A stretch of DNA of 64,000 nt from Halichondria panicea (Eukaryota > Porifera > Demospongiae > Suberitida > Halichondriidae), in NCBI RefSeq assembly GCF_963675165.1, contig NC_087379.1, positions 5,287,442 through 5,351,441 of the forward strand, written 5' to 3'. The notes beneath the pieces are model-generated. The model did no database searches. It saw only the letters and a list, made by a program, of their open reading frames with translations, and was not told the DNA's origin. Positions 25,201 through 35,200 of the stretch are shown one piece after another. The first letter of the stretch is position 1, and each line of letters opens with the position of its first letter. The position numbers and the translations under genes are program-made.

Positions 25201-25313
25201 CTTATACTTCTCTTGTCATTAGTGGAAAGCCCGTCTCTGTATTTCTTCTGGCCAGCATTGCTAGCAGCAGTCTTGTACAGCAGTATGTCCTCATACTCTT
25301 GTTGAGTAGCCAT
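22289..25313 (-). pseudogene. Ginger-like DNA transposon gene: integrase, GPY/F-like end, Ulp1 protease, PHD finger
   Basis: Minus strand, read 25313 down to 22289. The N-terminal piece starts MATQQEYEDILLYKTAASNA. The zinc-binding part ends CKHCDKCQR (about 24890). The integrase core has Asp in GIDLVGPLP, Asp in VIQSDQGREF and Glu in YHPQTNGLDERFNQTL. A probable intron (about 24067-24397) is followed by LMFNRHPRKAVTFDMD. A GPY/F-type end (WKGPYIVHKIL) lies near 23640. A Pro/Ser linker (PSQKPD) is at 23220-23350, a Ulp1-type protease (LYLYDSCFNG, QQQDGAINCGLF) at 22430-22790 and a PHD start (YCMCKRP, VMCDKC) at 22330-22400. Frameshifts occur between KDLHADVI and YMQLCKHC, at HGWP/KVIQSD, at the catalytic His-Trp of Ulp1, and in the PHD finger. 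The element is dead. A Ty3/gypsy-type integrase is the alternative name, but the Ulp1-PHD tail favours Ginger. Confidence 0.7.
23217..23350. repeat. Tandem repeat encoding the PSQKPD linker
   Basis: About six copies of an 18-24 base unit (CAGGCTTTTGAGAGGGTA) are present. On the minus strand they read as repeated PSQKPD/PSQNPD between the integrase and Ulp1 parts of the transposon gene. Confidence 0.8.
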
Positions 25314-25394
25314 TCTGATTGCTAACAGTCTATACATTTCGCATGCACGCGCAACGCTAAAGCCTTGACAGGTTTTGACAGGGTACATGTACCC

Positions 25395-25510
25395 GGATGA
25401 TATATCCTGGGGGCGGGGATTCTGTCCTAGGACGAAACCACCGGGGGGGGGGGGAGGCATTGTCCTAAGACCGCAGGCTCCGGGGGAGAAACTGTCGCCC
25501 GGAGGTTCTA
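25395..25510. repeat. G-run repeat with GTCCTAGGAC motifs, right flank of the Ginger-like element
   Basis: It contains GATTCTGTCCTAGGACGAAA, a run of 12 G, and CTCCGGGGGAGAAACTGTC. It is the counterpart of the block at 21940-22080. Confidence 0.5.
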
Positions 25511-25517
25511 TCCTATG

Positions 25518-25629
25518 ACACCGGTGTAGAAGCGATATGGCCCCCCCCCCTTATTTTGGGGCCCCTGGCCCTAAAACGCTAGCGATTTGGGGTGTAAGGG
25601 GGGGCCCCATATCTCTTCTACACCGGTGT
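25518..25629. mobile_element. Short fold-back element with GC-rich inverted ends
   Basis: The left arm begins ACACCGGTGTAGAAGCGATA and runs into a C-run. The right arm has a G-run followed by CCCCATATCTCTTCTACACC. The ends themselves are the palindrome ACACCGGTGT. The arms are about 35 bp and the total about 112 bp. Confidence 0.75.
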
Positions 25630-25639
25630 ACTTGCAAGT

Positions 25640-26220
25640 AACAATCTGCATAAGTAACAACAAGGGTGCATGCCTTTGGCAACAACAAGCACACTAGCAA
25701 TAAGTTGAGTGTCCAATATAGTGTACATTATAGTAGAGGCTATAGTGTTCCTAGACAGTGACAGTGTTGACTCCGGAGAGTGCTTGACAGAGGAGTGTGT
25801 TGTATAGTCACTCACTAGTCCCCTCACATAATCACACACTACACTGTAGTCACCCTCACTTTGATGAGTTGCTATGACTACCAGACAGTCAAGGAAAACA
25901 ATGTGTACACATTCAACACAACATTATCTAAACACTCTAAAAGCTTAGTATATACATGCAACGCACACACACATCTGCTTATGATTATGCGCCTTCATTA
26001 TATCACGATGGTGACGTGGAAATTAAAGTGGATGTATAACGAAGAGAGCATGCAAGAAAATTTATAATACATGACAGCTTTATAAAAGCCATGATGAGGA
26101 TGCACATAATTTAAGGGGCCAAAATAATTACAGTTATAAAATTATACAGTACAAAGAAACTCAAACAATAATGTCATAAACAACTTCGTAGTCTCTAATT
26201 GATTTATAATTATTCTCCGT
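25640..26220. other. Duplicated Eph-cluster flank, no gene
   Basis: 25705-25930 matches 17518-17750, the 5' flank of copy A. 26090-26215 matches the 3' flank of copy B (ATGCACATAATTTA, ACAACTT.GTAGTCTCTA). It joins sequence from the two ends of a former gene unit. Confidence 0.55.
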
Positions 26221-26351
26221 CCGAATTTGAATCATTCGGTTGAGTAGCTTGTCCGTAGCAGGGATTAGGTTGCAATTCAGTGGCTTGTCCATAGGAGGCA
26301 TTTGGTTGCACCATCTGCACTTCCTTGAGCTCAATCTGGAGATAGTCCTGT

Positions 26352-26385
<34 letters not shown>

Positions 26386-26656
26386 GGGATGCTATTATGC
26401 TTGCATGATATTAATTGTATAGACGGAATTCTTGACTAGTTGAGTGCATAACTTGTACAGTAGCTGCTTAAGCTTATACCCTCAATCACTCCCACAGTGG
26501 TGGTGACAGTATTAGATGCTTGTCTCCCCAGCAGCTCTGATCCAGAGGTTGTCATCCCTACCCCTACCACCAGTGGATACCGGCTCCTCCCAGGCTAGTG
26601 TTAGTGAGGTACTGGACATATCCACCACCCTGTGGAGGGGACGGGGGAACTGCGTG
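26221..26656 (-). pseudogene. Eph-like remnant, copy C: FN3 exon and tail, transmembrane part deleted
   Basis: The minus-strand FN3 exon (26487-26656) reads RVVDMSSTSLTLAWEEPVST with internal deletions. The last exon (26221-26350) jumps from its first bases directly to LKEVQMVQPNASYGQATEL and ends DSNSDGE. The membrane helix and most of the FN3 second half are missing. This is a dead copy of the genes at 15.0-21.7 kb. Confidence 0.75.
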
Positions 26657-26669
26657 GGTGTGGGTGGTT

Positions 26670-29234
26670 TGACATGAATTAACCTATAATGAAGGAAATG
26701 GTGTGTTGTAAAATAAGATTTTATATGCAGCTTATGCATGGGATCACATGATCCGTTTCCTATCCTCTTTTATCTACAGACCTTTGCAGAGTTCTTGTGT
26801 CTAAAGCGGAAGTTACCGTCACGTGATATTCTTGTACATTAAAGCCACACAACATCACGTGAGCCCAACATTGCTGAGTGAGGCAAGTTTTTTACATTGA
26901 TGTATTACTAAATTACTTGTTACTAGTTATTCAGAGAAATCTGAAATAGGATTGTAGCTTCCCAGTATTATACAAAGTGGCTTGCCCCAGCCTGCCCGCT
27001 CATTTTGTGTTGCTGCAAGCTGTTGAGAGTCTAGTCATAGACAGTTAAAAGCTTGGACTAAGCCTTAGCTCCAGCTGGATATATAGTTCTGTGACACAGG
27101 CTGTGTGTGTGACCATATTGGAAACGGAAGTGATTCACGTGATGTTTTACAATGAAGTCTATGTAGTGGCTCTGGGACCATCCGTGTATCTCCTCATAAC
27201 TCCCGCAAAAGCCCGGGAAACTTATTGTGTCCAAAGCATACATCTCAGAGCTACCCCCATTACTGAATCACATGCCCCCTGATAGTAGGTATCAATTGGA
27301 AACAAAGAAAATATAATCTCGATTGTCGTGAAGTAGCTAGAGGTACACAGAGCGCTTTTTCATGCTTGTGTTAATTCCTATAGTACCTTTGATATAGCTA
27401 AGGCTTTGTAACTAAATAGTGTCCTGTGTCCCAAATGGCCTCAACTATTAGAGAAAGTTGATGTTTAGCAGCAGAACTGCTCGTGGACTTCTTTACAGAG
27501 AGCAAAACAATTCTCATGAATTATTCATGTTTAGCCCTCGTGTTAAAAAGTAAGCCCCGATTAAAACCGCGGAGATACATGGATGGTACTTCGAGGGTAC
27601 TTCCGTTTCCAATCCCTCTTCTACTCTATCTATGGTGTGACTAATAGTAACTCACAAAACGATTGGGATAGCTAGTCTCGAATACCCGCCTCAACCTAAA
27701 TTAAGCTTTTAGGTTGAGGCGGGTATTCGAGACTATGGGATAGCTTCAGCTAGCTGTTCAAAGCGCCTTCCTCCTATATAGGTCGAATTTTTCCCAGTTC
27801 AACAAAATTAAATAGGCTCTATTGGAGAAAAGTGGTTAGGGAATGAGCCCAGAATTCAATCTTGTTACGTAATGGTTCACGTGACAGGCACTTCCGCTCT
27901 ACACATCGAGTTGCAACAGAGGAGGAATGCCAGTGTCAAAAGGTCACTAATTAAAACACCACGTGGCCCTATGTTTTACATGTAAAACTGAGTTTACCTT
28001 CGCGCCCTTGAGTTTATACACTATCAATAGATTGATTCTCACAACAGAAATCGGTTGAGCTATCGCGCCCCAGATGAATCAGCTTGAGAGAGGAGATCCA
28101 GGATTTAATTGCAACCTTTGACCTTTTATTGCATTCTTCAAACCCACAAGATATGGAAATTAGCCTTCCGTGGCTAGGGTATAAATTTTGATGTACTGGC
28201 TTGCTGCACTGGATAGATCTAGGTATAGTAAGCTTTCCAAGCAGGCAAATAAAGAACAGAAGCGCTAAGCTGCTATATGCAGCAAAGGTCAAGAACCCAG
28301 AACAAGAATGTTTAATCCTTCATTAAACGTGACCCTATTGACCCTGGCGTTCCTCCTCTGAGTTGCAAGAACCAGAGATTGAAGAGAAGGGGGATATGAA
28401 ACTAGATCACGTGAGCTTATGTGCTCACTGTAAAACAGAGTAAAAAGTTTAGGCACTCCGCGTTGCTATAAAAATGGCGGTTTAATTTGTAAATAAAACA
28501 AAACAGGCCCATGGGAAGCTGGATGACTCACTTGAAGAATTATGATCATATAATTGACTAGCCACAGATTGTTTTAAAATATATTTGGTGGCAATAAAAT
28601 CCAGAACGCCAGATTCCCTGGTTTATTGGCTATACTAGCCTTTGTGGGACTGTAGCAGAAAGCAAGTTGGTTTTCGTAAGATGGTTCAGTGATGAGTTTT
28701 AATGTTAGCTATGTATTCTATGTACTGGTGCCTGTCTCAAAGGCTAGATCGCTCTGATGTAGTGTACAATTTTGAAAAATTTTGCTCCAGGACAAGTACA
28801 AGAGGTCAAAAAAGTTGAAGTGATCAAACAAGCTGTCTCTTGGCTTTTAGCTGAGGAGCTGTTGCACTTCCCAAAGGTCCACTCTTGCATTTAATATCAA
28901 CCTTTGTTCTATATGTAGCAGCAAGTCCAGAGATACAGTCCCACAAAGTATTTTACATGATTTTACATAGAACTTGCAGAATGTGCCACGCCCATTTTGG
29001 GCAACACGGATTGCATGTACACGTCATCAAGTTTCATATCCCTATCTCTGCAAGAACTCTGCAAAGGTCTACATTATGATTGTGATTGTATGGAGACCCA
29101 GCCGACTCTACTGTGTGTGGCAAGTAGAAAGGCGTGGTTTCGATCTTGTTGAGAGGAAATAAGGGAAAAGGTCGTCTATAGGAAGAAGTTATAGTAGGGG
29201 GATCCAAACAAAGAGACGTGGCTACTGTCTGATA
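26670..29234. other. Long stretch without a supported gene
   Basis: Contains several diverged repeats. Blocks near 26770-26870, 27100-27230, 27590-27620 and 27860-27960 share CACGTGA, GCGGAAGT and ATCTC.GC..AACTC-type pieces in varying orientation. A perfect hairpin lies at 27673-27735. No frame resembles a protein. The last part is the presumed promoter of the ankyrin/Death gene that starts at 29235. Confidence 0.4.
27673..27735. repeat. Perfect 28-bp inverted repeat with 7-base loop
   Basis: Arms 27673-27700 and 27708-27735 are exact reverse complements (TAGTCTCGAATACCCGCCTC and its complement). Such a perfect short-loop hairpin is either very young or functional. No coding or transposon feature surrounds it. 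Confidence 0.9.
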
Positions 29235-32200
29235 ATGGCTGACATACACGTACACAGTGACATCGACAGTGCTGCCAGGGCTGGTGACTTGAGTGCTTTG
29301 AAAGACGCCATCAAGAGGGGAGATGATGTCAACAGTGTGGATGAGGTAAGCTGGTTTGTGGATATGTAGAGCTGAAGCTGTGAAAGTCTGTTTTTGCTAG
29401 CTGTCGTACTATAAATTTAATACCGTACCCAATCAAACTCAATCAATGATGTAATGCATAATGCATACTTAAATAAATGTACAGTATTTACATTGAACTT
29501 CCGGGTCTTGGCCGTTCAACTGTATCGTAGTAACTCAGCCACGACTCAGACTGAACGCAATTTTAAGGTCCTAAATTAGCGCCAGCGGTTGCTGTAAAAA
29601 TTTTTATGGCTTATAAAAGGCATACCAAGGCAAGTTACCTTTACTTGGCCTATAATATTGTCATGTGCATGCATTTGATCAGCACTTCTGATTTGATAAC
29701 TATCGAGAAGCAGCTTCTTACAGAGACGAAAAATCACACAGTAGATCCACCTGCCAGCTAGCTTGCTGAAAGGTTAGAGTTAGTGTTATGTACTTTCGTA
29801 CGTGCACTGGTGGATGGCGTCAGATGCAACCACTCTATTACAATCCCCTCTATAACACAGATGTGTTGTCAAAAGTTACTGTATGCTCTCACTCTTGTAG
29901 GATGGGTGGACTCCACTTATGAAGGCAGCCAGTGAAGGTCACACTGACAGTGTTAGAGAGCTGCTCTCCTCAGGAGCCGTGGTGGACCTGGCTGATGAGG
30001 TGTGTATCTGATACTAAACTGATGTGTTATAGGCAACATTATTAGTCATTTAGGAATTATAATTATAATGAACATTGCCTTAAACTCACCTCTATGCTGA
30101 ATAATTGTTGACAAGAATTCCATGGAATTGATTTGGTTGACTGTTATTTTAACTTTGGTTTGTGTGTGGATTTTAATCTGCCGTCGCTCAACTACGAGCT
30201 AGCTTGCTGAAAGGTTATTATGTACTTTCATGCGTGGGTGGATGGCGTCAAATGCAACCACTCTATTATAGTAAAATAATGTCAATCCTCTTCCTTTACT
30301 TTATGCGTCCTCTCCCGCCCTTCCCCACCAAGCCACGAAGGATGCTCAGCAACAAGGGCACAGGGGGGAATATTTACGAGGCCATTGATGATTACCGACA
30401 TGGTCTATCACACATATGTGTTGTCAAAAGTTACTGTATGCTCTCACTCTTGTAGGGTGGGTGGACTCCACTCATGGTGGCAGCCAGTGGAGGTCACACA
30501 GACAGTGTTAGAGAGCTGATTTCCTCAGGAGCCGTGGTGGACCTGGCTCGCAAGGTGAGTATCTGATTGTGTTTATAGGCAGCATGTTTGTGACCATTAA
30601 TTTTCATCATTAATTTTGATAAATGAAATATTTGCGCATGTACTTACAATTATGTAATTCCTGTCTTAATAATGCCAATTAATCCCCTTCTTTATTTTAT
30701 TTATGGTCTATCGCACAGATGTGTTCTCAAAAGTTACTGTATGCTTCCACTCTTGTAGGATGGGTGGACTCTACTCATGGTGGCAGCCAGTAGAGGTCAC
30801 ACTGACAGTGTTAGAGAGCTGCTCTCCTCAGGAGCCGTGGTGGACCTGGCTGACAAGGTGAGTATCTGATACTAGTGTCTATAGACAGCATGTTTGTGAC
30901 CATCACAACATTAGGTATAGTGAATTATTTCATACGTACACATATGGGCATTATTGGCATTTTCAATTCGAATCCTTGTCTATAATTTTACGCTTATCTT
31001 GCTTATTTATATCTAAGTTGATGAACTGGGCTTCATAAATGTTCTTGATAATTATATTGTACAGTCGATTATTTCGTGTGCTTAAATTTGTTAAATGGAG
31101 GCTGAAAAAGATGAATAAAGTTGTACACAGCACATTACTTGCATTTTTTTGGCTTTTTGCCAATCCCGTTCCTTTACTTTATTTATAGTCTATCAAACAG
31201 ATGTGTTGTCAAAAGTTACTGTATGCTCTCACTCTTGTAGGATGGGTGGACTCCACTCATGGTAGCAGCCAATGGAGGTCATTCTGACTGTATTAGAGAG
31301 CTGCTCTCCTCAGGAGGAGCCGTGGTGGACCTGGCTAACAAGGTAAGTATCTGATACTAAACTGATGGCCTATAGGAGTCATTTAGGAGTTATAATTATA
31401 CATGGACATTGCCTTAAAATCACCTATATTATGAATAATTGTTGACAAGAATTCCTTGGAATTGATTGGGTTGACTATTATTGGTTTGTGTATGGATTTT
31501 AATCTGCCGTCGCTCAACTACGAGCTAGCTTGCTGAAAGGCTAGAGTTAGTGTTATGTACTTTTGTGCGTGGGTGGATAACGTCAGATGCAACCACACTA
31601 TTATAGTAAATATTGCCAATCCCGTTCCTTTACTTGATTTGTAATTACAGCGCCAACTGAATTCCATTATTAAGTCCTCCAACGGTTTCTTTAATTAAAA
31701 GACGTAATTATTTGTGATGTCAGGCCCAAGACAGTCAGCTTTTCTTTTAATATGCACATGCATTTGATTTGTAGAGCTGCTGTAAATACAGAGACCAAAA
31801 ATCAAACCGTACAGTAGATCCACTGCATACTGAAAGACTGCACTCAACACTAGAATCGCCACCATAATATTTGTGAGGTTATAAAAGTTGATTTGGGCGC
31901 TGTAAACTACGCTCACTTGCACACTCAGTTTGGGGCAAATGGTTCCAAAAATAAGTGTAACTATGATCTATCACACAGATGTATTGTCAAAACTTATTAT
32001 TATGCTCTCACTCTTGTAGTATGGGTGGACTCCACTCATGGTGGCAGCCAGTGAAGGGCACACTGACTGTATTAGAGAGCTGCTCTCCTCAGGAGCCGTG
32101 GTGGACCTCGCTGACAAGGTGAGTATCTGATTGTGTTTATAGGCAGCATGTTTGTGACCATTAATTTTCGTCATTAATTTTGGTAAATGAAATATTTGCG

Positions 32201-35200
32201 CATGTACTTACAGTATTTTGTTTTGCTTATATAATTTTTACGCTTTTCTTGCTTATCTAAGTTGACGAACTGGGCTACATACGTTTTCTTGGATATGTTG
32301 TACACAAATGAATAATTATGATACGTAGCACTTAAAAAGGTTGTACAGTTTAATAACATAGCACATCATTGGATAGTTGCATTTTTGCTCTTTGCCAATC
32401 CCTTTCCTTTACTTTATTTATGGTCTATCGCACAGATGTGTTGTCAAAAGTTACTGTATGCTCTCACTCTTGTAGGATGGGTGGACTCCACTCATGGAGG
32501 CAGCCAGTGAAGGTCACACTGACTGTGCTAAAGAGTTGCTCTCCTCAGGAGCAGTGGTTGACCTGGCTGACAAGGTGAGTATCTGATACTATATCTATAG
32601 GCAAGATGCCGGGTATAGTAGTCGTCTGGTTTGTTTTAAGTGTGTGACACAGTCTACTCACCTGGATTCCTTAGCACTGCGTTTACAGCATGGATAATCA
32701 CACAAGTTATTAGTTTTCAGATTTTGATGTTAAAGCTTCGTAAGCTTGGACTTACACGGCTAGCTAGCTACACCTGGTCTTTATTTGATGTACGTATTTA
32801 CAGCAGTGATCCCGTACCAGGAACTAGATATGATTGTGGTTGTTGCTTCTTTACTTATCCTAGCCCCAGAACATACTTTTAACACTCCAGTCTTCTTTGC
32901 TGACATTGCTGTGATCCTAGTCCATATATGCTACTAAAACTCACTAGGCTAGCTCTTGTTACTTGCTGCTTAGGAAACAGGAAAATAATTTATTGGTTTT
33001 GATTGTATACACCCGTAGATCTTTATTATTCGACAGCCGAGGGTTAGCACTGAAGTGCTCTAGTTTTGCATGTATGCACAATTATACATGGACATTGCTT
33101 TAAAATCACCTCTATGCTGAACTAGTGTTCAAGCTGGCGCTGTGCTAATGCCTCTCGCCACGTTTTTGCTTTCGCTCAAAAGTATTAGAAAGGTTAATAA
33201 TTTGCAATAATTATGATTTCAAATTGACAAAATAGAATTCAATCACAGAAAGTAGTACCTATAACAAGCAGTCTATAGTCTGTAGTAGTCTGTGAGATGA
33301 AAGTAGTACCTATATAACAAGCAGTCTAAAATAAATTACAGAAGAAAGCAGTCTAAAAAGAGTTATCAAGGTTTGTGGCTTACCTGGACCTCAACAAAGA
33401 GAAGAAAATTGATTCTGATTCTGCCAGGATCTGGGGTTCAAAATAGATTCTCTTACACGTGGTATTGAGCGCGCATGCGCATTATATCTACTGTATCCAG
33501 GAATAGGGGTGTGTCTGCAAGTAGCTTACTTCTTTAGCAGCTCTTTCTAACTCTTGTAGCTAACAAAAAGCTAGCGCTTAAGTGCAAGGCTAACTCATAA
33601 GTTGAATAGAAAGTTTGTGCGAACTGATGATGCTACGAAAGATTCTGAAGAGACTGCAACAGCCTTCAATGTGAGTCAAACTAGCCATAACTCGAGAAAG
33701 AAGCTTTAGTTTGCTAATCCACGAATCAAAATCCAAGAGAACGTGGCTAGAAGCCTATAGAAGCTGTTAGTTTTCGTTACATTGCAACCGTTGAGCAGTT
33801 ATAGCTGGAATACACACACAGACAGCACACACACACACAGTCAGCTTTACCGTGCGGCTACGCCTCGAGGCATAATAACTGTGGACAAAAATTCCATGGA
33901 ATTGAATTAGGTGGGACTGTTAATTTGGTTTATGCATAAATTTTAATCTGCCGTCGTTCAACTACAAGCTAGCTTGCTGAAAGGTTAGAGTTAGTGTTAT
34001 GTACTTTCGTGCGTGGGTGGATGACATCAGATGCAACCACTCTATTAAATTAATAATGCCAATTAATCCCCTTTTTTTACTTTATTTATGGTATATCGCA
34101 CAGATGTGTTCTCAAAAGTTACTGTATGCTTGTAGGATTGCTAAATTTTCTGTGACGTACATACGTATATATACATGCAGTTGTAGGTGTACTGTACATC
34201 ATTGTTAAGCACATGTACTGACAATCACATGCATGACTGTACATTTCCTTAGTGCTTTAAACTAATGTCCCAGCCGGTTTTAATTTTTTATGTACTGTAC
34301 GAGGATGTTGTGGTTGTGTTCTCACTCTAGGATGTGGTTGGAAATGTAGAGCAGTGAATGTCTGTATTGTTCAGTGTACATACATATTGTGTTGTCACTG
34401 TCTCCACTCTTGCAGGATGGGGACACTCCACTCATGTGGGCAGCCCTCATCGGAAAGGAAGATACAGTAAGACAGCTTCTCTCATCAGGGGCTTCCCTTC
34501 TCTGCACTAATAAAGTGAGCACATGTACTTTATAGAGAACATAGTTGCGTAGTTATACTTAACAAACAGCTTTACATGTACCGTACCCTCGCGAAAATAA
34601 GTCCATCTTGAATAAACGCCCATCCCCTCTTTTGCTTCGAAGTTCTTGCACAAGGGTATTTTCACTCGATTATAAGCCTACCCAGAATGAAGATTTTGAG
34701 CATGCGCAGTAGCTAAATGCCACATGTTGGACTATTAATTTTAGTGAAGAAAGTAAGTGTTAGGTAGCAGCTAGTAAGACTATATACTCCTTGCTGGGCC
34801 AAGATCAGACATATAACTTTCTCTGTATGGATCTGTTTGCCCTTGAATATGTATGCTCATTTATGAATCTAATTAGCGAGGTGCCGTATACTCCACCTGA
34901 TCCAGTAGTCCTATATATGCAGAGAAAAGAAAACACAAAGTCCAAGAAAGTTATCACACAGGCCAATTTTGCAGGTTACCTTGCCTTGGTTTTCTGAAAC
35001 AAAGTACCTGATAGCTGCTTTGTAGGAGTATGACCTACCATCCTTTGGGAAGTTTCTGCTACATCTGACATCGACACAAGTGACAAGCAACGAATAGAGT
35101 CAGAGTCCACTTCTTTATGTTCATTCTCTTGTCATGCTTTAATCATACTCATGCATTAGTTTATAACACTGTTGTTGTCAATGAAATGTTCATACTATGT

